Positions 51,713 to 60,424 of a stretch of 64,000 bases of DNA are shown here, piece after piece. The notes below the pieces were generated by a model, which saw only the letters and a program-made list of their open reading frames with translations, searched no databases and was not told where the DNA came from. Position numbers and translations under genes: made by a program. Within the stretch, counting starts at the first letter, position 1, and every line of letters starts with the position of its first letter. Location of the stretch: positions 310,001 through 374,000 of the forward strand of contig CAXXPU010000017.1 in the NCBI GenBank assembly GCA_963666875.2, written 5' to 3'. Source of the DNA: G963662655 sp963666875. Lineage in GTDB: Bacteria > Cloacimonadota > Cloacimonadia > Cloacimonadales > JAIOQZ01.

Positions 51713-52288
51713 TCATCCCTGCCCGATGTCCTGTTCCGATGCGGAGAGGATTGAAAGCATGATAACATCATGGAACTCTTTCCCATAGTCGTATTGCCGC
51801 AACAGACCTTCCCGCTGGAATCCCAGTTTTTCCAGCAAACGCAGGGAAGCAACATTGTCCGGCAATACGCAAGCCTGGATTCTGTGCAGATGCAAGTCCC
51901 GAAAACCGAAATCCAGCACCAACTGCATTGCTTCCGTCATTATACCCTGATTCCACATTCCGCGAGAAAGGTAGTATGAAACCTCGGCCATGGACTTTCT
52001 TACGAATCCGCCGAGGTCGCATCTCCCGATGATTTCACCGCTTCTTTTCCACTCGATACACCATGTGAAGACGAGTTTGCTTTTCAAACATCTGCCGTTC
52101 AGATTGTCAATCCAGCGTTTCGCGTCCTCTCGATCCTTCGGTATCAGTACCGAACCGAGATATCGCTGGACTTCTCTGTCGGTGAAAAAGGTCAGATAGG
52201 GCTCGATGTCGTCGTATCCGAAGGGTCTGAGAAGCAGGCGATCGGATTCGAGAACCGGGATATCCTTGAAATAATCGGTGAATTTCAT
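51713..52288 (-). CDS. GNAT acetyltransferase, RimJ/RimL-like
   Basis: This 191-residue protein has the pattern of the RimJ/RimL/PhnO group: LESDRLLLRPFGYDDIEPYLTFF, GEIIGRCDLGGFVRKSMAEVSYYLS, MWNQGIMTEAMQLVLDFGF, LHRIQACVLPDNVASLRLLEKLGFQREGLLRQY. It acetylates an amino group of a protein or small molecule; the substrate is unknown. It stands alone between guaB and the ppdK leader. Confidence 0.9.
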   Translation of the reverse strand: MKFTDYFKDIPVLESDRLLLRPFGYDDIEPYLTFFTDREVQRYLGSVLIPKDREDAKRWIDNLNGRCLKSKLVFTWCIEWKRSGEIIGRCDLGGFVRKSMAEVSYYLSRGMWNQGIMTEAMQLVLDFGFRDLHLHRIQACVLPDNVASLRLLEKLGFQREGLLRQYDYGKEFHDVIMLSILSASEQDIGQG

Positions 52289-52546
52289 ATACTTATGCGC
52301 TCCTGTCGAAGATATTGATTGTTTTGGATCATCGTGAAACGGATTCGTTACTTCACGATACGTTTACAGGATTGCATGGAATTCGATTGTTGTCAAGACG
52401 GAAATGGCGAATAGCAGAATGGGATTGAAATATTAATTCCGTGTTAAAAACGGGTGTATGCCGCATTAAAAAAGCCACCAGGGAAAGCGCATGCGAGATT
52501 CATAAATATTGCCGATCGATATTGATTCATTTTTTGCCGTAATTGT

Positions 52547-52575
52547 TTGTCAAGCGGTCAATTCTCGATTAATAT
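52547..52575 (+). promoter_or_regulatory. Upstream promoter candidate for ppdK
   Basis: TTGTCA (52547-52552), a 17-base spacer and TAATAT (52570-52575) are present. Use of this promoter would give ppdK an untranslated leader of about 270 bases. Within 52289-52853 no gene is convincing. Confidence 0.45.
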
Positions 52576-52637
52576 ATTCACGTAAGAAAGAGAATTCGCT
52601 GCCAAGAAAGAACCGGGGTAACACACAGGAACAGCCA

Positions 52638-52692
52638 GCTTCGATATGCGTGAAACGCAGCTAATGCCGGTGCGTTATACGTGTATCGAAGC
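52638..52692 (+). promoter_or_regulatory. Structured element in the ppdK leader
   Basis: GCTTCGATA (52638-52646) pairs perfectly with TATCGAAGC (52684-52692). The interior can form either a continuation with G-U pairs or a small hairpin TGCGT-GAA-ACGCA. This may be a cis-regulatory RNA; it does not match a riboswitch consensus I know. Confidence 0.4.
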
Positions 52693-52775
52693 GAATTGAG
52701 TCATTGCTTACTGACGATACAGCCGGCAATTCAGAGAAGTCAGGACAGATCGTGGACGCTATACCGAATTTTGAT

Positions 52776-52804
52776 TTGACATGATTGCCCCGACAAAATT
52801 TATC
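52776..52804 (+). promoter_or_regulatory. Proximal promoter candidate for ppdK
   Basis: TTGACA (52776-52781) is followed after 17 bases by TTTATC (52799-52804), a weak -10. It would give a leader of about 40 bases. Confidence 0.4.
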
Positions 52805-52853
52805 GAATTTAAAAAGAAGAAAAATGAATGATAAATCACAAGGAGGAACGTTC

Positions 52854-55586
52854 ATGAACCAAGACGTGAAAAGAATTTACCTGTTTGGTAATGGCAAAGC
52901 AGAAGGCAGTACCGGAATGAAGAACCTGCTCGGCGGTAAGGGAGCCAACCTCGCCGAGATGAACCTTATCGGTGTGCCCGTACCCGCCGGATTCACCATC
53001 ACAACCGAAGTTTGCACAGAATATAATACCATCGGACCGGAGAAGGTCAAGGCCTTGCTCGAGCCGGAAGTGAAGAAAGCGATTGCAGCCACAGAAGAAA
53101 TCATGGGAATGAAATTCGGCGACGCGCAGAATCCGCTTCTTCTGTCGGTTCGTTCCGGTGCACGCGTATCGATGCCCGGCATGATGGACACCGTTCTCAA
53201 CCTCGGTCTGAATGAAGAGGTCGTGGAAGGTCTGGCGAAGAAGAGCGGCAACGACCGCTTCGCGTGGGACTCCTATCGTCGCTTCGTGCAGATGTACGGC
53301 GACGTCGTGCTGGATATGAAGCCGGTCTCGAAGGAAGACATCGATCCGTTCGAAGAGATTATCGAGAAGGTGAAGGAAGAGAAGGGTGTCCATGAAGACA
53401 TCGATCTCACCACCGACGACCTCAAGGAACTGGTCGTACGCTTCAAGAAAGCCGTCAAGGACAATACCGGCAAGGACTTTCCGACCAACCCGTGGGATCA
53501 ACTCTGGGGCGCGATTTTCGCCGTGTTCAATAGCTGGATGAATGAGCGCGCGATCCTGTATCGCCAACTCAACCACATCCCCGAAGAGTGGGGAACCGCC
53601 GTCAACGTGCAGTCGATGGTCTATGGCAACATGGGTGACAACAGCGCGACCGGCGTTGCCTTCACCCGTGACGCCGGAACCGGCGAAGACATTTTTAACG
53701 GCGAATTCCTGGTCAACGCGCAGGGCGAAGACGTGGTGGCGGGTATCCGCACGCCGCAGCAGATCACCGTCGAAGGCTCGCGCCGCTGGGCGAAGCTTCA
53801 GAACATCGAAGAAGGCGAGCGCAAGGCGAAATTCCCGTCACTCGAAGAGGTGATGCCGGAAGTCTATAAGGAACTCGATAAAACCCAGCAGAAGCTGGAA
53901 GACCACTACAAAGACATGCAGGATCTGGAATTCACGATCCAGGACGGCAAGCTCTGGCTGCTCCAGACCCGTAACGGCAAGCGCACCGGCGCCGCGATGG
54001 TCAAGATCGCCATCGACATGCTCGATCAGAAGTACATCGACGAGAAGACCGCGATCATGCGGGTCGAGCCCAACAAGCTCGACGAACTGCTTCATCCGGT
54101 GTTCGACCTCGACGCGCTCGAGAAAGCAACGCCGATCGCCAAGGGACTTCCCGCGTCTCCGGGCGCTGCTACCGGCCAGATCGTGTTCTTCGCCGACGAA
54201 GCCGAAGAATGGGTCGCACAGGGTAAGCAGGTGGTTCTGGTTCGTATCGAAACCTCGCCAGAAGATCTCCGCGGTATGAACGTCGCCGCCGGTATTCTCA
54301 CCGCACGCGGCGGCATGACCTCGCATGCGGCGGTTGTCGCGCGCGGCATGGGTAAGTGCTGCGTCTCCGGCGCTGGAAACATCAAGATCAACTACAAGAC
54401 CCGCATCATGGAAGCCGATGGCAAGACCTTCAAGGAAGGCGACTGGATTTCGCTCAACGGCTCCACCGGCGTGGTTTACGAGGGAAAAGTCGAGACCCGC
54501 GATCCCGAGCTCAGCGGAGACTTCGGCAAGATCATGGACCTCAGCGATAAATTCACCCGCATGTACGTCCGCACCAACGCCGATACGCCGCGCGATTCGA
54601 AAGTCGCACGCGGATTCGGCGCCAAGGGTATCGGGCTGTGCCGTACCGAGCACATGTTCTTCGAAGGCGACCGCATCAAGGCCGTCCGCGAGATGATCCT
54701 GGCCGAGACCGAAGAGGGACGTCGTAAAGCTCTGGATAAACTGCTTCCGATCCAGCGCGAAGACTTCGAGGGTATCTTCGAAGCCATGGACGGTCTGCCC
54801 GTCACCATCCGCCTTCTGGACCCGCCGCTCCACGAATTCGTGCCGCACGAGGAAGAAAACCAGAAAGAGATGGCGGACGAACTCGGAATCTCGCCCGAGA
54901 AGGTCAAATCCATTGTTGAATCGCTCGCCGAGTTCAATCCGATGCTCGGCCACCGCGGATGCCGTCTGGGTATCACCTATCCCGAGATCACCGAAATGCA
55001 GGCGCGCGCCATCATCGAAGCGGCGCTGAACGTCTCGGCGAAGGGTATCAAGGTCTTCCCAGAAATCATGGTTCCGCTGATCGGCACCAAGGAAGAATTC
55101 ATCATGCAGGAAGAGATCATCGAACGCGTGGCGGAAGAGGAATTCGAAAAGGCCGGACGCCGGCTCGAATACCTGATCGGCACCATGATCGAGATCCCGC
55201 GTGCGGCGCTCACGGCGGACCTCATCGCCGCGCACGCCGAGTTCTTCAGTTTCGGCACCAACGACCTCACCCAGATGACCTTCGGCTACTCGCGCGACGA
55301 CGCCGGAAAATTCCTGCCCATCTACACCGCGAAGGGTATCCTCGCGCACGACCCGTTCCAGGTTCTGGATCAGGAAGGTGTTGGACAACTCGTCAGGATG
55401 GGAACCGATAAAGGTCGCTCGGCACGACCCGATCTCAAGGTCGGTATCTGTGGCGAGCATGGCGGAGAGCCGTCATCAGTAAAATTCTGCCACCGCGTGG
55501 GCATGAACTACGTCAGTTGTTCGCCTTATCGAGTACCCATCGCAAGACTCGCCGCGGCGCAAGCAGCGATTGAAGAACCGAAATAA
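52854..55586 (+). CDS. ppdK: Pyruvate, phosphate dikinase
   Basis: PPDK interconverts pyruvate, ATP and phosphate with phosphoenolpyruvate, AMP and pyrophosphate. In anaerobes it often works in glycolysis to save energy. The 910-residue protein has the ATP-grasp N-terminal domain (LLGGKGANLAEM), the swivelling phosphohistidine domain (GGMTSHAAVVARGMG, catalytic His) and the PEP/pyruvate barrel ending FSFGTNDLTQMTFGYSRDD and the catalytic Cys in VGICGEHGGEP. The start at 52854 follows AAGGAGG. A terminator lies 10 bases after the stop. Codon use suggests high expression. Confidence 0.98.
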   Translation: MNQDVKRIYLFGNGKAEGSTGMKNLLGGKGANLAEMNLIGVPVPAGFTITTEVCTEYNTIGPEKVKALLEPEVKKAIAATEEIMGMKFGDAQNPLLLSVRSGARVSMPGMMDTVLNLGLNEEVVEGLAKKSGNDRFAWDSYRRFVQMYGDVVLDMKPVSKEDIDPFEEIIEKVKEEKGVHEDIDLTTDDLKELVVRFKKAVKDNTGKDFPTNPWDQLWGAIFAVFNSWMNERAILYRQLNHIPEEWGTAVNVQSMVYGNMGDNSATGVAFTRDAGTGEDIFNGEFLVNAQGEDVVAGIRTPQQITVEGSRRWAKLQNIEEGERKAKFPSLEEVMPEVYKELDKTQQKLEDHYKDMQDLEFTIQDGKLWLLQTRNGKRTGAAMVKIAIDMLDQKYIDEKTAIMRVEPNKLDELLHPVFDLDALEKATPIAKGLPASPGAATGQIVFFADEAEEWVAQGKQVVLVRIETSPEDLRGMNVAAGILTARGGMTSHAAVVARGMGKCCVSGAGNIKINYKTRIMEADGKTFKEGDWISLNGSTGVVYEGKVETRDPELSGDFGKIMDLSDKFTRMYVRTNADTPRDSKVARGFGAKGIGLCRTEHMFFEGDRIKAVREMILAETEEGRRKALDKLLPIQREDFEGIFEAMDGLPVTIRLLDPPLHEFVPHEEENQKEMADELGISPEKVKSIVESLAEFNPMLGHRGCRLGITYPEITEMQARAIIEAALNVSAKGIKVFPEIMVPLIGTKEEFIMQEEIIERVAEEEFEKAGRRLEYLIGTMIEIPRAALTADLIAAHAEFFSFGTNDLTQMTFGYSRDDAGKFLPIYTAKGILAHDPFQVLDQEGVGQLVRMGTDKGRSARPDLKVGICGEHGGEPSSVKFCHRVGMNYVSCSPYRVPIARLAAAQAAIEEPK

Positions 55587-55595
55587 CGAATATCG

Positions 55596-55624
55596 GCCCG
55601 GGAGAATTTCTTCCGGGCTTTTTT
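55596..55624 (+). terminator. Terminator of ppdK
   Basis: GCCCGGGA (55596-55603) pairs with TTCCGGGC (55611-55618), with one G-T pair, and is followed by six T residues. Confidence 0.8.
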
Positions 55625-55693
55625 CAAAATTGTCGTAACGGTGGTATTGTCCCAACGTTGTATTTTTGAATTTGCATCAATCGAAGGAGCATC

Positions 55694-55912
55694 ATGAAAG
55701 GCAAAGTAAAGTGGTTTAACAGCAACAAGGGGTATGGATTCATTCTGTCTGCCGACAATACCGAATACTTCGTACACTGGAAATCGATTGTCACAAAGAA
55801 TCCGACAGAGCTGAAAGTCCTGTATCCCAACGAAGATGTCGAATTTGATCTTATGAATACAGATAAAGGAATTCAGGCGATCAACATCATTCGTCTGAAT
55901 CCTCTCCAATAA
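55694..55912 (+). CDS. Cold-shock-domain protein (CspA-like)
   Basis: This 72-residue single-stranded nucleic acid-binding protein begins MKGKVKWFNSNKGYGFI, which contains the RNP1-type motif. It has YFVHWKSI at the RNP2 position, where VFVHFS is usual, so one aromatic residue is moved. GAAGGAG lies 6 bases before the ATG. It has its own terminator and is probably an RNA chaperone. Confidence 0.93.
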   Translation: MKGKVKWFNSNKGYGFILSADNTEYFVHWKSIVTKNPTELKVLYPNEDVEFDLMNTDKGIQAINIIRLNPLQ

Positions 55913-55946
55913 CGGCTGATCCTCCCCATCTCCGTTTAATGCATGC

Positions 55947-55983
55947 ACCGCAGGGAACTGGACAATCCCTGCGGTGTTTTTTA
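55947..55983 (+). terminator. Terminator of the cold-shock gene
   Basis: CACCGCAGGGA (55947-55957) and TCCCTGCGGTG (55967-55977) form a perfect 11-bp stem followed by six T residues. Confidence 0.9.
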
Positions 55984-55984
55984 T

Positions 55985-56020
55985 AGGAGACAGGAGTCAG
56001 GAGATAGGAGATAGGAGAGG
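55985..56020. repeat. Heptamer tandem repeat
   Basis: The 7-base unit AGGAGAC/AGGAGTC/AGGAGAT is repeated about five times directly after the terminator. Similar runs end guaB (50058-50089) and the TauE-type gene (59088-59115). Confidence 0.75.
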
Positions 56021-56030
56021 TGTCTGCATA

Positions 56031-56114
56031 AACCAACTTCTGAATGTCCGAGCTTGCGCGTAGCATTTGCTTGCAAATGCCGGATAGCGAAGCGAGGTCT
56101 TCCGAATGTTGGTT
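56031..56114. repeat. Family C hairpin, copy 5
   Basis: AACCAAC (56031-56037) pairs with GTTGGTT (56108-56114). Inside are TTCTGAATGT, the palindrome GCATTTGC-TTGCAAATGC (56063-56080) and CTTCCGAAT. It has the same layout as copy 1, with different arms and a base-pair exchange in the inner palindrome. No gene lies between 55913 and 56542. Confidence 0.75.
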
Positions 56115-56194
56115 ATTCTTAGTCTGAAGCAGGATTTACAGGATTATCATGATAAGCAGGATGGGGAGGAGGTCGTTTGAGGATGGCCACCCAC

Positions 56195-56310
56195 CCGCAT
56201 CTTCGTCCGATCGCTCGCTCCACCGTGGATATAGTACACCTTTCTGACTACCGGACATGGAAATAAGGGTGTACAACACCACGGCTGCGCTCGCGATCGA
56301 ACGAATCTGC
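56195..56310. repeat. Composite palindromic repeat, copy 3 (family A)
   Basis: The flanks GCATCTTCG and GCGATCGAACGAATCTG and the loop TCTGACTACCGGACAT match copy 1. The inner stem GTACACC-TT (56234-56242) pairs with AAGGGTGTAC (56265-56274) with one bulge, where copy 1 has CCGCGACCT/AGGTCGCGG. Confidence 0.8.
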
Positions 56311-56332
56311 CGGGCGGAGGGCTTGAGGCTGG

Positions 56333-56392
56333 TGCGCGGTTTCCCATGGCTTACGCACCGGGCTAAGATATATCGTTCCTACGGAACTCTGG
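56333..56392. repeat. Family B unit, degenerate single copy
   Basis: A decayed CCCATGGCTTACGCACCGGGC segment is followed by ATATCGTTCCTACGGAACT. GAACGAATCTGCCGGGCGG, the end of family A, is repeated once more at 56403. Confidence 0.65.
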
Positions 56393-56460
56393 AGCGTGAT
56401 ACGAACGAATCTGCCGGGCGGAGATGATGGTTGCGCGCTCGATTACAGGATGAGTTTTTG

Positions 56461-56507
56461 GGAAATCAACATTCGGAAGACCTTCTGACATTCAGAAGTT
56501 GATTTCC
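56461..56507. repeat. Family C hairpin, copy 6
   Basis: GGAAATCAAC (56461-56470) pairs exactly over 10 bases with GTTGATTTCC (56498-56507) around ATTCGGAAGACCTTCTGA and CATTCAGAA. It ends 35 bases before the ygiQ start. Confidence 0.8.
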
Positions 56508-56542
56508 ATTGACGTCTTCCGCAGTGCGTATTTTCTAAACCC

Positions 56543-58276
56543 ATGCAGAATATCTATCAACCACCCATGACCCGGCAGGAGATGGAGTCTCTCGGCTGGG
56601 ACGAGTTCGACGTGATCATCGTCACGGGCGACGCGTTCGTGGATCACCCGTCGTTCGGCAGTGCGCTGCTGGCGCGATGGCTGATCCATCATGGTTATCG
56701 CACTGGCGTGATCGCGCAGCCGCAGACCGATGAGGATTATACGCGACTGGGCAGTCCACGGCTATTTTGGGGTGTCACGTCGGGCAACGTCGATTCGATG
56801 GTGGCCAACTACACCGCGCTGAAGAAGCCACGCTCCGACGACGCCTATACACCCGCCGGCGAGGGCGGCAAGCGCCCCGACCGCGCCACGATCGTCTATG
56901 CGCAGGCGATCAGGCGGCTGTTCAAGGGTGCGACGATTGTGCTGGGCGGCATCGAGGCGTCGCTGCGTCGCGTTCCGCACTACGACTACTGGAGCGAGAA
57001 GGTGCGCAATTCGATCCTGCCCGAGACGCGCGCCGACATCCTCGTCTATGGCATGGGGGAGCGGCAGATCATCGAGATCGCGCGGCGCGTTGCTGAAAAT
57101 CGCGGTCTGGACGGCATCCCGGGATCCGTCGTTTCACTTCCGAAGGATTTTTTAGTCGAGGGCGTGCAGCTTCCCATGTGGGAAGAATCGAAGTCGCCGG
57201 AGGGTTATCTGAAACTGTTCCAGGCGTTCGACAACAAGTTCCGGCAACACACGCTGATTCAGGAATTCGCCGGCAGGAAGCTGGTTCACTACCCGCCGCA
57301 GGAACCACTGTCGGAGGAGGAACTCGACGCGCTGTATCGACTGCCCTTTTCAAGGAAGCCGCATGTAAGCTACAAGGGCGCGCGTATCCCGGCGTTCGAG
57401 CAGATTCGCGATTCGATCACCGCGCATCGCGGCTGCTTCGGCGGATGCAGTTTTTGCGCGCTGTCATACCATCAGGGACGCGCGATCCGCTCGCGCAGCG
57501 AGCAGTCGATCCTGAACGAGGTGCGCGACATGGCAAACGATGCCGATTTCAAGGGCACGATCACCGATATCGGAGGCCCGACTGCCAACATGTACGGGCT
57601 ATCGTGCAAACGCGGTTTCCCGGCGGATTGCGGAAGGTTGTCCTGCCTGGTGCCGGAGGTCTGCCCGTTTCTCGACACAAGCCACGCGGACTACCTCAAG
57701 CTGCTCGAACGGGCGTCGAAGATTCCCGGTATCAAGCATTTGTTCATCGCGTCGGGTGTGCGGTTCGATCTCGCGCTACGGGACAGGAAATTCATCGCCG
57801 AGCTTGCAAAGCGATACACCGGTGGACACCTCAAGCTTGCGCCGGAGCACCGTTCACCGAACGTTCTGCACCGGATGAACAAGCCGTCGAGCGTGCCCTA
57901 CGACGATTTCTGCCAGCTTTTTGAAGTGGAGTCGAACAAGTCCGGCAAGAAGCAGTACGTGCTGCCCTATCTGATCGCCGGTCATCCGGGCGAGATGCTC
58001 AGAGACACGATCGAGCTGGCGTTGTGGCTGCATAAAAACAACCTGCGCGTCCGGCAGATCCAACAGTTCACGCCCACCCCGATGACCAGAAGCACCTGCA
58101 TGTATTTCACGGGTGTCGATCCCACGACGGGCGATAAAATCCATGTGCCGAAAGGTCGGGAAATCCGGCTGATGAAAGCGCTATTGCAGTGGTATGAGCC
58201 GCAGAATCGCAAGTTGGTGATCGAGGCGCTCAGAACAGCCGGGCGAGGCGACCTGGTCGATGTCTTTACAAAATAA
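56543..58276 (+). CDS. ygiQ: YgiQ-type radical SAM protein (UPF0313)
   Basis: This 577-residue radical SAM protein belongs to the YgiQ family. The N-terminal domain has WDEFDVIIVTGDAFVDHPSFG and GGIEASLRRVPHYDYWS. The cluster-binding motif is CFGGCSFCAL (CxxxCxxC), preceded by TAHRG. Later motifs include VRFDLALRD, LKLAPEHRSPNVLHRMNKPS and PYLIAGHPG. The reaction is not established for the family. At 577 residues it is shorter than E. coli YgiQ, which has a long C-terminal extension. The TauE-type gene follows. Confidence 0.93.
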   Translation: MQNIYQPPMTRQEMESLGWDEFDVIIVTGDAFVDHPSFGSALLARWLIHHGYRTGVIAQPQTDEDYTRLGSPRLFWGVTSGNVDSMVANYTALKKPRSDDAYTPAGEGGKRPDRATIVYAQAIRRLFKGATIVLGGIEASLRRVPHYDYWSEKVRNSILPETRADILVYGMGERQIIEIARRVAENRGLDGIPGSVVSLPKDFLVEGVQLPMWEESKSPEGYLKLFQAFDNKFRQHTLIQEFAGRKLVHYPPQEPLSEEELDALYRLPFSRKPHVSYKGARIPAFEQIRDSITAHRGCFGGCSFCALSYHQGRAIRSRSEQSILNEVRDMANDADFKGTITDIGGPTANMYGLSCKRGFPADCGRLSCLVPEVCPFLDTSHADYLKLLERASKIPGIKHLFIASGVRFDLALRDRKFIAELAKRYTGGHLKLAPEHRSPNVLHRMNKPSSVPYDDFCQLFEVESNKSGKKQYVLPYLIAGHPGEMLRDTIELALWLHKNNLRVRQIQQFTPTPMTRSTCMYFTGVDPTTGDKIHVPKGREIRLMKALLQWYEPQNRKLVIEALRTAGRGDLVDVFTK

Positions 58277-58315
58277 ATCTTGCCACCGACAGTGATTTCA
58301 ATTCATTTGTTCGAT

Positions 58316-59089
58316 ATGGATTTACACGCAGGAATCATTTATCTCATGCTCTTCCTTGCCGGAGGATTGGCAGGATTCATCAACACGCTCGCCGGGGGCG
58401 GCTCTGTCCTCGTGCTTCCCGTTCTGATCACCCTGATCGGGATGGACGCCAACGTCGCCAATGCCACCAACCGTGTCGCGATTCTCGTTCAGAGCGTAGC
58501 CGGTGTACATCATTTCCACAAGCGCAATCTCATCGCGATCAAGGGTCGCTGGCATATCCTTCTTTCTGCGGTTATCGGCGGATTGCTGGGCACGATGTGG
58601 GCGATCAATATCAGCAGCCGCATGTTCGAGATCATCCTCGCGTTCATTCTCATTGGTATCGTGCTGCTGATGATCCGTCCACCGAAGATGAAGGAGACGA
58701 GTCGAAATTTCCCAGCATGGGTCGAGAGCCTGATTTTTATCGCGATCGGATTCTACGGTGGGTTTGTTCAGGTGGGCGTTGGGCTGATCCTTCTGGCGTC
58801 ACTGAATTTCATCGAGAACCTCGACCTCGTTCGCGCAAACGCCCTCAAGGTAACCATCGTACTATTCTACACGATCTTTTCGGTCGGCATCTTCGCCATT
58901 TCCGGAACGGTCATGTGGAAATACGGGATCGTCCTTTCTGTCGGCAATTATCTCGGCGCCTGGATCGGTGTCCGGTCGGCTGTGAAAAAGGGTGAGAAGA
59001 TAATCCGGTTAATCCTGATCGTGTCGGTGCTGCTTGGCAGCCTGAAGCTTCTTGGTGTGATTGACTGGCTGCTGGCGATGATGAAATAG
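58316..59089 (+). CDS. TauE/SafE-type membrane permease
   Basis: This 257-residue protein has about eight membrane segments in two repeats. It has the family signatures GFINTLAGGGSVLVLPVLI and GVHHFHKRNLI in the first half and GFYGGFVQVGVGLILLASLNF in the second. Family members export sulfite, sulfoacetate or related organic anions; the substrate here is unknown. The ATG at 58316 is taken as start, although no good ribosome-binding site is seen and a TTG at 58280 is also in frame. It lies just downstream of ygiQ. Confidence 0.88.
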   Translation: MDLHAGIIYLMLFLAGGLAGFINTLAGGGSVLVLPVLITLIGMDANVANATNRVAILVQSVAGVHHFHKRNLIAIKGRWHILLSAVIGGLLGTMWAINISSRMFEIILAFILIGIVLLMIRPPKMKETSRNFPAWVESLIFIAIGFYGGFVQVGVGLILLASLNFIENLDLVRANALKVTIVLFYTIFSVGIFAISGTVMWKYGIVLSVGNYLGAWIGVRSAVKKGEKIIRLILIVSVLLGSLKLLGVIDWLLAMMK

Positions 59090-59115
59090 GAGTCAGGAGA
59101 CAGGAGTCAGGAGAC
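59088..59115. repeat. Heptamer tandem repeat
   Basis: AGGAGTC-AGGAGAC-AGGAGTC-AGGAGAC begins on the stop codon of the TauE-type gene. This is the third site of this 7-base repeat in the window. Confidence 0.75.
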
Positions 59116-59146
59116 ACTCACTTCACAATCAATAATCCAATCTCTC

Positions 59147-60424
59147 TCAGACGATTCTGCCCACCAGATCGTATTCCCACGAATCGATGATCTTGACCGT
59201 CACGATATCGCCCGGTCTGGCTTTGCCGTTCGCGATATAGACGATTCCGTCGATTTCGGGTGCGTCCTGGCGTGTTCTGCCTTCGTAAAGGAATCCATCG
59301 TCATCCGATTCCTTGTCGATAATCACCTCGATCTGCTTGCCGACCTTCTCTTCCAATAGTTCCCGCGAGATATCCTGCTGAATCTGCATTAGGTTGTCCT
59401 TGCGATTCACGGCGGTTTTCGCGGTCACCTTGGGCATGATGTCGTAGGCGTCGGTGCCTTCCTCTTCAGAGTATGTGAAAACGCCCATCCTGTCAAATCT
59501 TGTTTCTCGTACGAAGGCTTCCAGTTTACGGAAATCGGTCACATTCTCGCCGGGAAATCCGGTGATGAAAGTCGTACGGATGGCGATATCGGGCAGGATG
59601 GTGCGGATGCGCCGGATCAGCATTTCGATCTGCTCGGCGGTGATCTTTCGATTCATGGCATTCAGGATTGGGTCGCTGATGTGCTGGATCGGGATATCGA
59701 GATAGCGGCAGATCTTCGGAATGGATGCGATGGTGGTCAGCAGCTTCTCGGTGATATGCGCCGGATGCAGGTACATCAGCCGGATCCATTCGATGCCTTC
59801 GATATCTTCCAGTTCCCACAGGAGTTGATGCAGGCGCGGCTCGCCGTAGCGATCGAGACCGTATTGCGTGATATCCTGTGCGGTGATGATCAGCTCTTTG
59901 ACGCCCGATCCCGCCAGCGTCTTTGCCTCATCGATAAGCGTCGGCATATCGTCGCTTTGCAACGTACCGCGTATGGACGGGATGGCGCAGTAGGAGCAGT
60001 TGTTGTTGCAGCCGTCGCTGATGCGAAGGTAGGCGTAGTGCGAAGGTGTGAGGAGGTGCCTGTCCCGGTGAACCGGGCTGGTCTGATCGGTGAAGATCGA
60101 CTCGAACGACTGGAAATCCTTCAGATCGATCCATGCGTTCACTTCGGGGATATCGGATTCGAGCGCGTCGAGGTAGCGTTGCACCAGGCAGCCTGTGACA
60201 GCGAGGAACGACTTCGGCTTGCGCAGTTCGTTGTATTCCAGAATGGTGTCGATCGATTCCCGCTTGGCGTCCAGGATGAATCCGCAGGTGTTGATAACGA
60301 TCATGTCCGCCTGCTGGATATCCTTTGTCAGTTTATACCCATAGCGAAGTGCGATCTGCGTAAATCGTTCGCTGTCAACCAGATTCTTCGGACAACCGAG
60401 ACTCTCGATGTAAAACGTTTTCAT
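59147..60424 (-). CDS. rimO: Ribosomal protein S12 methylthiotransferase RimO
   Basis: RimO is a radical SAM enzyme that adds a methylthio group to an aspartate of ribosomal protein S12. The 425-residue protein has the three N-terminal cluster cysteines (ESLGCPKNLVDSER, INTCGFI, VTGCLVQRY), the radical SAM motif DGCNNNCSYCAIPSIRG, the segment YLHPAHI that marks RimO rather than MiaB, and a C-terminal TRAM domain (EGRTRQDAPEIDGIVYI). It is convergent with the TauE-type gene. Confidence 0.95.
   Translation of the reverse strand: MKTFYIESLGCPKNLVDSERFTQIALRYGYKLTKDIQQADMIVINTCGFILDAKRESIDTILEYNELRKPKSFLAVTGCLVQRYLDALESDIPEVNAWIDLKDFQSFESIFTDQTSPVHRDRHLLTPSHYAYLRISDGCNNNCSYCAIPSIRGTLQSDDMPTLIDEAKTLAGSGVKELIITAQDITQYGLDRYGEPRLHQLLWELEDIEGIEWIRLMYLHPAHITEKLLTTIASIPKICRYLDIPIQHISDPILNAMNRKITAEQIEMLIRRIRTILPDIAIRTTFITGFPGENVTDFRKLEAFVRETRFDRMGVFTYSEEEGTDAYDIMPKVTAKTAVNRKDNLMQIQQDISRELLEEKVGKQIEVIIDKESDDDGFLYEGRTRQDAPEIDGIVYIANGKARPGDIVTVKIIDSWEYDLVGRIV

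Noticed and set aside
52661..52855. 64-codon minus-strand frame in the ppdK leader
   Set aside because: It overlaps the ppdK ribosome-binding site and promoter region, and its translation looks random.
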